A DNA stretch of 5,616 bases, taken from assembly GCA_027486275.1 (NCBI GenBank), contig JAIXPM010000323.1:1-5616 (forward strand), read 5' to 3'. Source of the DNA: Sphingomonadales bacterium. Lineage in GTDB: Bacteria > Pseudomonadota > Alphaproteobacteria > Sphingomonadales > Sphingomonadaceae. Positions 1-5,616 of the stretch are shown in pieces; the first letter of the stretch is position 1; each line of letters begins with the position of its first letter. Made by a program: the position numbers and the translations under genes. Under the pieces are notes generated by a model that made no database searches, was not told the DNA's origin, and saw nothing but the letters and a program-made list of their open reading frames with translations.

Positions 1-1260
1 GCGCTCTACAAGGGCCTGATCGTCACCGGCGTGTTGTCGGTGCCGGCTTTGTGGTTCGCCACCCAGGCGATCTTCCCCGACATGAACGCCGTGATCGGCG
101 CTGATGGCGCGGTGGCCGGCGAAGCCCTCAAGGTGGCCGGCGTCGAAGGTGGCTTCACTGGTCGGGCGCTGTTCTACTGCATGCTCATCGGACTGGTCGT
201 CACCGCCCTCATTGTCTGGATCACCGAATATTACACCGGCACCGATTATCGCCCGGTGCAATCCATCGCCAAGGCGTCTGACTCGGGCCACGGCACCAAC
301 GTCATCCAGGGCCTGGCCGTGTCGATGGAATCGACCGCGCTGCCCACACTGGTGATCGTTGCCGGCATCATTGCCACCTTCAAGCTGGGCGGCCTGATCG
401 GCATCGCCTTTGCCGCCACCGCCATGCTGGCCTTGGCCGGCATGATCGTGGCGCTCGATGCCTATGGACCCGTTACGGACAATGCCGGCGGCATCGCCGA
501 AATGGCCGGCCTTGATGGCGAAGTGCGCCAGCGCACCGATGCCCTCGACGCGGTGGGCAACACCACCAAGGCCGTCACCAAGGGCTATGCCATCGGTTCG
601 GCCGGTCTGGCGGCGCTGGTGCTGTTCGCCACCTATACCGAAGATCTGGCGCAGTTCTTCAAGGACGTGCCGGTCGATTTCTCCCTGTCCAATCCATACG
701 TGGTCGTCGGGCTGCTGCTCGGCGCGCTGCTGCCCTATCTGTTCGGCGGCATGGCGATGACAGCGGTCGGCCGCACGGCCCAGGCGGTGGCGCAGGACAT
801 CCGCGCCCAGTTCCGCGAAAACCCTGGCATCGCTACCCGCGAAGTGAAGCCCGATTACGCCCGCACCGTGGGCCTGGTCACGGCCGGCGCGATCAAGGAA
901 ATGATCGTGCCGTCGCTGCTGCCAGTGCTCGCGCCCGTCGTGGTCTATTACGTCATCACCGCCGTGGCCGGCCAGGGCAACGGCTTTGCCGCGCTGGGCG
1001 CCCTGCTGATGGGCGTCATCATCTCAGGCCTGTTCGTCGCCATCTCCATGACCAGCGGCGGCGGCGCGTGGGACAACGCCAAGAAGGTGATCGAACAAGG
1101 CGCCTACGGCGGCAAAGGCTCGCCGGCCCACCAGGCGGCGGTGACCGGCGACACCGTGGGTGACCCCTACAAAGACACCGCCGGCCCCGCCGTGAACCCG
1201 ATGATCAAGATCACCAACATCGTGGCGCTGCTGCTGCTGGCAGCGCTTGCGGGACACTGA
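1..1260 (+). CDS. hppA: Membrane-bound proton-translocating pyrophosphatase, C-terminal 419 residues (5' end outside window)
   Basis: This integral membrane enzyme hydrolyses pyrophosphate to phosphate and uses the energy to pump protons across the cytoplasmic membrane. The frame is open from base 1, and the first residues ([10 protein letters not shown]) already match the family, so the TTG at 31 is internal. Family length is about 700 residues, so some 280 are missing, including the DxxxDxxADxVGK substrate loop. Counting visible codons from base 1, conserved blocks are [13 protein letters not shown] (D160 and after), [16 protein letters not shown] (about 186-201), [10 protein letters not shown] (D358) and [21 protein letters not shown] split around codons 383-402, with acidic residues at 384, 388 and 392. 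Many hydrophobic helices lie between them. K190 and T193 occupy the positions that separate the K+-independent class (Lys/Thr) from the K+-dependent class (Ala/Gly), so this pump should not need potassium. The protein ends hydrophobically ([10 protein letters not shown]), as is normal. It is followed by a hairpin terminator and is apparently not co-transcribed with anything to its right. Confidence 0.97.
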   Translation, partial: ALYKGLIVTGVLSVPALWFATQAIFPDMNAVIGADGAVAGEALKVAGVEGGFTGRALFYCMLIGLVVTALIVWITEYYTGTDYRPVQSIAKASDSGHGTNVIQGLAVSMESTALPTLVIVAGIIATFKLGGLIGIAFAATAMLALAGMIVALDAYGPVTDNAGGIAEMAGLDGEVRQRTDALDAVGNTTKAVTKGYAIGSAGLAALVLFATYTEDLAQFFKDVPVDFSLSNPYVVVGLLLGALLPYLFGGMAMTAVGRTAQAVAQDIRAQFRENPGIATREVKPDYARTVGLVTAGAIKEMIVPSLLPVLAPVVVYYVITAVAGQGNGFAALGALLMGVIISGLFVAISMTSGGGAWDNAKKVIEQGAYGGKGSPAHQAAVTGDTVGDPYKDTAGPAVNPMIKITNIVALLLLAALAGH

Positions 1261-1265
1261 ACGCG

Positions 1266-1279
1266 ACCCCCTTGGGGGT
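1266..1279 (+). repeat. Small GC-rich inverted repeat just after hppA stop
   Basis: The sequence ACCCCCTTGGGGGT begins 5 bases after the hppA stop codon. It can fold as a 5-bp stem with a 4-base loop. A second possible pairing, GTGGT (1278-1282) with ACCAC (1291-1295), uses some of the same bases, so the two are mutually exclusive. No T-run follows. It may protect the 3' end of the mRNA or be chance; I do not call it a terminator by itself. Confidence 0.3.
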
Positions 1280-1304
1280 GGTCAAAAGTCACCACAGCAA
1301 ACGG

Positions 1305-1332
1305 AAGGGGCGGCCTGTAAAGGCTGCCCCTT
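1305..1332 (+). terminator. Probable terminator of hppA
   Basis: An 11-bp stem pairs AAGGGGCGGCC (1305-1315) with GGCTGCCCCTT (1322-1332) around the 6-base loop TGTAAA. The only non-Watson-Crick pair is a G-U wobble in the plus-strand RNA. A modestly T-rich stretch (TTCTGCTTGTT, 1331-1341) follows; it is short of a canonical U-run, as is common in GC-rich genomes. It lies 44 bases past the hppA stop. On the minus strand the same bases fold with an A-C mismatch in place of the wobble, so it could act more weakly on transcripts of the leftward operon that ends at 1457. Confidence 0.6.
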
Positions 1333-1456
1333 CTGCTTGTTGGCACCGTAAGAAGGGGGGATCCGCCATGCACAGCGCACGCGTGATTGCAGCCTGGCGT
1401 GGTCTGTCCATGACGGTCAGGGCGCGGGCTGCCGCCGGCCGCTGGCTGCCGACGCC

Positions 1457-2458
1457 TCAGGCCTCGGTGGTCGGCGATGTCATGGCGCGGTAGCTGCGGC
1501 CGCCAAAGTGCCAGAGCAACGTGTGGCGCAGGCCGATGGCGATACCGATGCCGGCAAGGGTGTAGAGCGTGAACTCAACCAGCTTGCCTGTGGTAACACC
1601 GGTGCCTGCGCCCATCAGGACGACAACGGTCATCATGCCGGTGGCTGCGATGGGAGCGGTGGCAGGGCGGACAAAGCGGTAGCCGATAACGAGGATGATG
1701 AGCGCCAGCGCCAGAGCGGATAGTGCGGGTGTGGCGGCGATGAAGCTGAAATTGCGCAGCAGCAATGCCGCGCCGACGCCGGCGATGGTGGCAGCGAAGG
1801 TCGCTCTGGCGCCGCGCGTGCTGGCGCCGGGATCGGCGATGGCAATGACGCCGCTGGCGATCATGAGCAGTCGAAGCGCGCTCTGGGCATCAAGCTGGAG
1901 GGTGAGGGCGATGAGAAGGGTCATGATCGCGGCGCTGATGGCGCAATCGGCACCACTGCGGGGCATGGGTGTTTCCGTTGCGGCGTCGCTGCGCGGGCCG
2001 GGAAAGACAACCCAGGCGATGATGACGGCCAGAACAGCGCTGGCTGTGAGTGCGATGAGGAGAGCGGCGAGGCCGGCGGCGAAACCCGCAGCGAGCGGCA
2101 CCAGAGGGCCGTAAAGCACGGTGAGCGGGATGGCGAGCGCGGCGACGGGCGAGAGCTTGCTTCCTTGCAGGCGATACGCGGCGAACAGCAGGCCGGCGAC
2201 CACGACAAGATATACGACCGGGTTGCCGATGACCGGGGTGAGGATAAGTGCGAGCCCGGCGGCCACGGTGGTAACGAGGACGAGGGTGAGCAGCGCCAGC
2301 TGCAGCGTGAGGCCAGCGATGAGCGGACCCAGCGCTGTCAGGACAAGCACCGATGCGACATAGGCGAGCGGCAGGCCGAAGCCGGCGGCAAGCAGCGCGG
2401 CGACGGGGACGGCGAACGCCAGGCGCAGGACGTGCCCGGATTCGGCGTTAGCCGACAT
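1457..2458 (-). CDS. DUF2955/FUSC-like polytopic inner-membrane protein, putative efflux partner of the HlyD protein
   Basis: This 333-residue protein is almost entirely hydrophobic, with about 11-12 predicted membrane segments in two halves: about 10-153, then a short hydrophilic stretch (154-170, rich in Pro, Asp and Arg), then about 171-312. The C-terminal tail (313-333) is short and polar. This two-block plan resembles half-units of the FUSC/aromatic-acid exporter family but lacks their large cytoplasmic domains. Length, topology and pairing with an HlyD gene match the DUF2955 family, which I recognise by pattern and context, not by search. The ATG at 2456-2458 overlaps the end of the upstream hlyD-type gene by 11 bp, and no good Shine-Dalgarno precedes it, so translation is probably coupled to that gene. 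The likely role is the membrane channel or permease part of an efflux system with the HlyD partner. The substrate is unknown; small aromatic or amphipathic compounds are a guess from the AaeAB analogy. Confidence 0.8.
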   Translation of the reverse strand: MSANAESGHVLRLAFAVPVAALLAAGFGLPLAYVASVLVLTALGPLIAGLTLQLALLTLVLVTTVAAGLALILTPVIGNPVVYLVVVAGLLFAAYRLQGSKLSPVAALAIPLTVLYGPLVPLAAGFAAGLAALLIALTASAVLAVIIAWVVFPGPRSDAATETPMPRSGADCAISAAIMTLLIALTLQLDAQSALRLLMIASGVIAIADPGASTRGARATFAATIAGVGAALLLRNFSFIAATPALSALALALIILVIGYRFVRPATAPIAATGMMTVVVLMGAGTGVTTGKLVEFTLYTLAGIGIAIGLRHTLLWHFGGRSYRAMTSPTTEA

Positions 2459-3563
2459 AGGACAGATAGGAGCGCACTGTCAGCACCCAGCGGCTGAGTG
2501 TGCCGACGAAGCCGGAATCGCTGGTTTCGATCATCAGGCTGGCCCGGGAGCCGAGGCGAACACCCGGCGGAACCTGCCCTGCGGGATCAAACGCAACGCG
2601 GATCGGCAGCCGCTGGCCGTTTGCCAGCCACGTCTCGTTCGGCGCCTGGACCAGTGCGCCGCTGGGCGCGCTCTGATTGGGGGTGGCGATGCCGCCGCCA
2701 AGCCCGACAACGCGCCCTCTGAAGATGCGGCCGGGGAAGATATCAAGCGCAATCAGCACCGGATCGCCCAGCGCCACATTGCCAAGCTGGTTTTCGCGGA
2801 AATAGCCGATGAGACCGGCCTTTGACACATCGATCAAGCTGATCAGCGGCGCGCCGGCTCTGGCATAGGTGCCGCGGCCAATCTGCAAATTGGAGATATA
2901 GCCGCCAACCGGGGCAATAATCCGCGTCCAGCCGAGATTGCGTTCGGCCTGCTCCAGAACGGCGGCGGCGGCCCGCAGTTGCGGATTGGCAGTGCCAGCT
3001 GGCCCGAGCTGCTGGAGGGCGCCGGCAAGCTGGGCCTCCGCCTGAACGACCCCGGCTTGCTTGGACGCCAGCGTGGCCCTTGTGACTTCAAGCTTGGCAC
3101 GCGTGGCATAGCCGGCCTCCACCAGTGTGGCGGTGCGATCATTGTCCTGCTGGGCCTGCACGAGTTGCACCCGGGCCGATGTGACGACGGCGCGGGCCGA
3201 AGCAACTGCAGCTGCGGCAGCGCCGATCGACTGCTGCGCGGCAACATAGGAAGCGCGCGCGCTTTCGACGGCAAGGCGATAGTTGCTGGGATCGACAACT
3301 GCCAGAAGCTGCCCCGCCACGACGCGGCTGTTGTCGCGCACCGGCACGTCAATCAGTTCGCCGCTGACCTGGGGGGCCACCGGTACGACCAAGGTTTCTG
3401 CAGTGGTCTGGAAGGTGAGCGGTGCCAACCGATCAGACGCAATATTGAAGGCCAGTATGGCAAGGAGCAGCGTGCCAACGATATAGGTCCAGTGCCGCAC
3501 TGGATCGCGCGGCGGCCGCGTAACGCCAGCAGTAACTGCTGGTTCTGTTGTTTCAGTTCCCAC
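2448..3563 (-). CDS. HlyD/EmrA-family membrane fusion (periplasmic adaptor) protein
   Basis: This 371-residue adaptor is anchored in the inner membrane and spans the periplasm. The order of parts is typical: a cytoplasmic N-terminus (1-23), one membrane anchor (about 24-42), the first half of the lipoyl/barrel-sandwich domain (about 57-92, with VAPQVSGEL and VxxGQLLAVVDP), a long Ala/Gln-rich alpha-helical hairpin (about 93-210), the second lipoyl half (about 211-245, IIAPVGGYISNLQIGRGTYA), then a beta-barrel domain (about 246-345). The hairpin tip lies near 141-162 (NDRTATLVEAGYATRAKLEV). A hydrophobic/basic tail (352-371) ends the protein. The start is GTG at 3561-3563, chosen for the strong AGGGAGGG ribosome site just upstream; the resulting N-terminus (MGTETTEP) leads directly into the anchor. 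It is the first gene of a two-gene leftward operon and overlaps the DUF2955-like gene. No TolC-type outer-membrane factor is in the window, so one would have to come from elsewhere. The family is secure; the substrate is unknown. Confidence 0.93.
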   Translation of the reverse strand: MGTETTEPAVTAGVTRPPRDPVRHWTYIVGTLLLAILAFNIASDRLAPLTFQTTAETLVVPVAPQVSGELIDVPVRDNSRVVAGQLLAVVDPSNYRLAVESARASYVAAQQSIGAAAAAVASARAVVTSARVQLVQAQQDNDRTATLVEAGYATRAKLEVTRATLASKQAGVVQAEAQLAGALQQLGPAGTANPQLRAAAAVLEQAERNLGWTRIIAPVGGYISNLQIGRGTYARAGAPLISLIDVSKAGLIGYFRENQLGNVALGDPVLIALDIFPGRIFRGRVVGLGGGIATPNQSAPSGALVQAPNETWLANGQRLPIRVAFDPAGQVPPGVRLGSRASLMIETSDSGFVGTLSRWVLTVRSYLSYVG

Positions 3564-3567
3564 GCTG

Positions 3568-3575
3568 CCCTCCCT
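3568..3575 (-). promoter_or_regulatory. Ribosome binding site fixing the GTG start of the HlyD gene
   Basis: The minus strand reads AGGGAGGG followed by CAGC and then GTG (3563-3561). This is a strong match to the anti-Shine-Dalgarno sequence at normal spacing, and it is the main reason to accept the GTG start. Confidence 0.75.
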
Positions 3576-3656
3576 ATGTTCGACCTAGCCGAGAAACTTT
3601 CCCGCTGCTAGTCATGGCGGTGGGGGCAAGCCGTCGGCGGCGATTGCGCCTTGACC

Positions 3657-3663
3657 GGGGGGG
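3657..3663 (+). promoter_or_regulatory. G-rich ribosome-binding stretch supporting GTG start at 3669
   Basis: A run of seven G lies 5 bases before GTG 3669. It can pair partly with the CCUCC of 16S rRNA. The alternative in-frame TTG at 3651 lies just before this run and has only CGGCGGCGATTGCGCC upstream, with no ribosome site, so the GTG is the better start. Confidence 0.45.
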
Positions 3664-3668
3664 CGGCC

Positions 3669-4307
3669 GTGAATTTCAACGACATCTTCATCATTCTGCT
3701 GATTACCGCCGGCGTGACCAAGGCAGCGGCCTTCTTTGCCGCGCAGGCCGGTCACATGACACTGGCCGAACGGCGTTCGGTCGCCATCAAGTCGGTGGGA
3801 ATCCAGGCGTTGATCCTGTGTATTTTCGCCGCGCGTGGACCAAATATCCTTGCCTTTTTCCATGTCTCGATCTCTGGCCTTGAGGTCGCGGGGGGGCTGA
3901 TCCTGTTGCTGTTCGCGATCGGTCTGGTGCTTGGCGAAGAGCATTCGCACGACGACACCCCGCCAGCATCGGCTGCGAGCATGGCAATCTATCCGCTCGG
4001 CATGCCGCTGCTGGCTTCGCCGCAGGCCATCGTTGCCATCACCATCGCCTCCACCACCCTTGGCCCAGGCAACCGCGGGCCGCTGTGGCTGGCTTTGGGC
4101 GCCATCCTTGCCGGGAATCTGGTCATCATGCTGCTGCTGGCGCAATTTGGCGGCAGCAGCAGTGGCGCCAAGAAGGGCCCGGGGTTCTCGGCGATCCTGC
4201 TGCGCGTGGTGGCGCTGCTGCTTGCCGGTCTCGCGATCGAAATCATGGCGCTCGGGCTGCGCGGTTATGGAATCATTCCGCCGATGCCGGCAGGCATGGG
4301 GCATTGA
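3669..4307 (+). CDS. MarC-family integral membrane protein (divergent)
   Basis: With the GTG start at 3669 the protein has 212 residues, the usual MarC size (about 200). An in-frame TTG at 3651 would add six residues (MTGGAA) but has no ribosome site. Six membrane segments fit the family: about 4-24, 41-56, 69-88, 104-129, 139-159 and 174-197. Family-like stretches are LAERRSVAIKS (32-42) after helix 1, ISGLEVAGGLILLLFAIGL (68-86), PLGMPLLASPQAI (109-121) and LRVVALLLAGLAIEIMALGL (178-197). Two oddities stand out. Helix 1 lacks the Asp-Pro pair common in MarC proteins and carries a Lys (K18) instead. The loop after helix 3 has a His/Asp/Glu cluster, GEEHSHDD (89-96). The biochemical function of MarC proteins is unsettled; the early link to multiple antibiotic resistance was not upheld. 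The gene is divergent from the efflux operon and converges on the photolyase gene. Family assignment is fairly sure; function is unknown. Confidence 0.82.
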   Translation: MNFNDIFIILLITAGVTKAAAFFAAQAGHMTLAERRSVAIKSVGIQALILCIFAARGPNILAFFHVSISGLEVAGGLILLLFAIGLVLGEEHSHDDTPPASAASMAIYPLGMPLLASPQAIVAITIASTTLGPGNRGPLWLALGAILAGNLVIMLLLAQFGGSSSGAKKGPGFSAILLRVVALLLAGLAIEIMALGLRGYGIIPPMPAGMGH

Positions 4308-4311
4308 GGCG

Positions 4312-4341
4312 GCTTGCGGCAAGCGCTGGCATCAAGCCAGC
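4312..4341. terminator. Overlapping small hairpins between convergent genes (weak terminator candidates)
   Basis: Two small stems occupy the 24-bp gap between the convergent stop codons and run just into the photolyase 3' end. GCTTG (4312-4316) pairs with CAAGC (4320-4324) around a 3-base loop. GCTGGC (4325-4330) pairs with GCCAGC (4336-4341) around ATCAA, which includes the photolyase stop codon. No T-run follows on either strand, so intrinsic termination is doubtful. Rho-dependent termination or overlapping transcripts are equally possible. Confidence 0.3.
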
Positions 4342-5616
4342 CCCGTCAGAAACCCCGCCGCCTGTTCCCTGATCCGCGTCTGCTCCTCGGCTGAGAAGCG
4401 CCGCCAGCCGTCGTACATGCGCCACAGGCGTTGGTTGTTTTTCAGCGTCTCTTCGTGGCGGGCGAGGAAGTCCCAATAGAGGGCGTTCAGCGGGCAGGCC
4501 TTGGGGCCGGTGCGTTGTTTGACGTCGTAGCGGCAGTGTTTGCAGTGGTCGCTCATGCGGTTCACATAGGCGCCGCCGGCGGCGTAGGGTTTGGTGGCCA
4601 TCAGGCCGCCGTCGGCGAACTGGCTCATGCCGATGACGTTGGGGGCTTCGACCCATTCCAGCGCGTCGGCATAGACGGCGAGGTACCAGCGGTGGACTTC
4701 GGCGGGATCGGTGCCGACCAGCATGGCGAAATTGCCCAGGATCATCAGGCGCTGGATATGGTGGGCCATGGCGTTCCGGCGGGTGGCGTCCACGGCTTCG
4801 GACAGGCATTTCAGATCGGTGGGCGCGCCCCAGAACAGGGCGGGCAGGGGGCGGGTGGCGCCGAGGTGGTTGCGCGCGGTGTAATCCGGCCCGGCGAACC
4901 AGTAGAGTCCGCGCACATACTCGCGCCAGCCGAGGATCTGGCGGATGAAGCCTTCCACGGCGTTCAGCGGCGCGGTGCCGGCGTGGTACGCGGCTTCGGC
5001 GGCCTGGCAGACTTCGAGGGGGGAGAGCAGGCCGAGGTTGAGCGCGGGGGCGAGCAGGCTGTGATTGAGCACGTCTTCGCCGGTCACCATCGCGTCCTGA
5101 TAATCACCGAAGCCGGCAAGGCGGTGGGTGACGAAATCAGCGAGGGCAGCCAAGGCCTGTTCGCGGGTCACGGCCCAGCTGAAACCGTCGATGCTGCCGA
5201 AATGGTTGCCGAAACGGCCGGCGACCAAGGACATCACCTCGGTGGTGGTGGCATCGGGGGCGAAACGCAGCGGGGCTGTGAAGCGGTGGCCTTTCGGCAC
5301 GGATTTGCGGTTTTCCTGATCGTAATTCCACTGGCCGCCCACCGGCTGATCACCGCCCATCAACAGGCCGGTTTGCCGGCGCATGATGCGGTAGAAATCC
5401 TCCATGATCATGCGTTTGCGGCCCTTGGCCCAGGCAGCGAACTGTTCGATGGTGCAGAGGAAGCGATCATCGTCGAGGATGGTGAGCGGCAGGCCGGTAC
5501 GTTCGGCCCATTGGCGCTGGCTTTCCACCACGCGCCATTCGCCACCGGCCACGCTGACGATGCGTGTGGCGCTGTGGCGCTGCGCAGCGCGGGCGACTTC
5601 GCCAGCAAAATCGCCC
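4332..5616 (-). CDS. phrB: Iron-sulfur bacterial cryptochrome / (6-4) photolyase, PhrB type (N-terminus outside window)
   Basis: This flavoprotein uses light to repair UV-induced (6-4) pyrimidine photoproducts in DNA. It belongs to the FeS-BCP group (Agrobacterium PhrB, Rhodobacter CryB), normally with FAD, a ribityllumazine antenna and a 4Fe-4S cluster. The frame stays open to the right edge; 427 residues are visible and about 80 are missing. GTG 5552 is internal, because family-like sequence (IVSVAGGEWRV) runs through it. Counting that GTG codon as 1, cluster cysteines are C249, C337, C340 and C353. Their spacing of 88, 3 and 13 equals that of PhrB C350, C438, C441 and C454 as I recall them. 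With the same offset of 101, the active-site pair H264-H265, W241, W289, Y290 and Y329 fall on known PhrB positions, and the C-terminus would lie at about residue 507, the length of PhrB. GGQWNYDQENRK (72-83) is another family block. The symbol phrB follows Agrobacterium; it is not the E. coli CPD photolyase. Confidence 0.95.
   Translation of the reverse strand, partial: GDFAGEVARAAQRHSATRIVSVAGGEWRVVESQRQWAERTGLPLTILDDDRFLCTIEQFAAWAKGRKRMIMEDFYRIMRRQTGLLMGGDQPVGGQWNYDQENRKSVPKGHRFTAPLRFAPDATTTEVMSLVAGRFGNHFGSIDGFSWAVTREQALAALADFVTHRLAGFGDYQDAMVTGEDVLNHSLLAPALNLGLLSPLEVCQAAEAAYHAGTAPLNAVEGFIRQILGWREYVRGLYWFAGPDYTARNHLGATRPLPALFWGAPTDLKCLSEAVDATRRNAMAHHIQRLMILGNFAMLVGTDPAEVHRWYLAVYADALEWVEAPNVIGMSQFADGGLMATKPYAAGGAYVNRMSDHCKHCRYDVKQRTGPKACPLNALYWDFLARHEETLKNNQRLWRMYDGWRRFSAEEQTRIREQAAGFLTGLA

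Larger units (their letters stand above)
3564..3668. promoter_or_regulatory. Divergent intergenic region between efflux operon and marC-like gene
   Basis: These 105 bp must hold the promoters of both the leftward HlyD/DUF2955 operon and the rightward MarC-family gene, unless either is read from further away. I could not find a convincing -35/-10 pair on either strand. The most notable element is an imperfect inverted repeat: GACCTAGC (3582-3589) and GCTAGTC (3607-3613), with exact 5-bp cores CTAGC and GCTAG about two helical turns apart. It could be an operator, but no regulator gene lies nearby. The placement is certain; the regulatory content is inference. Confidence 0.4.

Noticed and set aside
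1695..2114. A 139-residue Ala/Arg/Met-rich plus-strand frame
   Set aside because: It lies entirely opposite the DUF2955-like gene and looks like the antisense of hydrophobic codons.
2979..3611. A 210-residue plus-strand open frame opposite the HlyD gene
   Set aside because: It is a shadow frame. The minus strand has a complete HlyD adaptor with domain order and ribosome site, while this frame has no recognisable fold and mixed low-complexity composition.
3651..3656. TTGACC as a -35 promoter box
   Set aside because: It lies only 13 bp upstream of the chosen start and has no -10 partner at a usable distance.
3651..3668. TTG 3651 as start of the MarC-like gene
   Set aside because: It has no ribosome site upstream, while GTG 3669 follows a G-run at suitable spacing and gives an N-terminus (MNFNDIF) like other MarC proteins.
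3612..4322. A 236-residue minus-strand open frame opposite the MarC-like gene
   Set aside because: Its composition is rich in Gln, Arg, His and Asp with no hydrophobic or domain pattern, which is typical of the complement of a membrane-protein gene; the plus strand encodes a clear MarC-family protein.
4273..4809. A 178-residue minus-strand open frame inside the photolyase
   Set aside because: It is Arg/Pro/His-rich and out of frame with the photolyase, whose catalytic and cluster residues lie in the other frame.
5550..5552. GTG 5552 as start of the photolyase
   Set aside because: Family-like sequence continues upstream to the window edge in the same frame, and starting here would remove about 100 residues of the antenna domain.

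Overview
The window is a GC-rich (roughly 65% by eye) stretch of ordinary-looking bacterial chromosome. The gene content points to an alphaproteobacterium, most likely a sphingomonad-like one: a K+-independent proton-pumping pyrophosphatase, an iron-sulfur (6-4) photolyase of the Agrobacterium PhrB/CryB type, and a MarC homologue. This taxonomic guess is inference from family recognition only. I see no mobile element, CRISPR array, rRNA or tRNA gene, and no sign of recent transfer.

Layout. Positions 1-1260 (+) hold the C-terminal 419 residues of a membrane H+-translocating pyrophosphatase (hppA), cut by the left edge. A 196-bp gap (1261-1456) follows, with two GC-rich hairpins; the second (1305-1332) is a good terminator candidate. 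Positions 1457-3563 (-) hold a two-gene operon transcribed leftward. Its first gene is an HlyD/EmrA-type membrane fusion protein (2448-3563, GTG start with a strong Shine-Dalgarno). Its second gene is a polytopic membrane protein of the DUF2955/FUSC-like type (1457-2458) that overlaps the first by 11 bp. A short divergent intergenic region (3564-3668) separates this operon from a rightward MarC-family membrane protein (about 3669-4307). That gene converges, with only 24 bp between stop codons, on a leftward photolyase (4332 to the right edge), which is cut at its N-terminus.

How the genes relate. The HlyD/DUF2955 pair is the only clear functional unit. It probably forms a small inner-membrane efflux system resembling AaeAB-type aromatic-acid exporters, with no outer-membrane factor encoded alongside. 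The pyrophosphatase (energy conservation from PPi) and the photolyase (repair of UV lesions) are independent housekeeping or stress genes. The MarC homologue shares the divergent control region with the efflux pair, but nothing shows a functional link.

No clearly new system is visible. The points most worth a second look are the divergent first helix and His/Asp/Glu-rich loop of the MarC homologue, the little-characterised DUF2955-HlyD pair, and the complete set of iron-sulfur and active-site residues in the photolyase.
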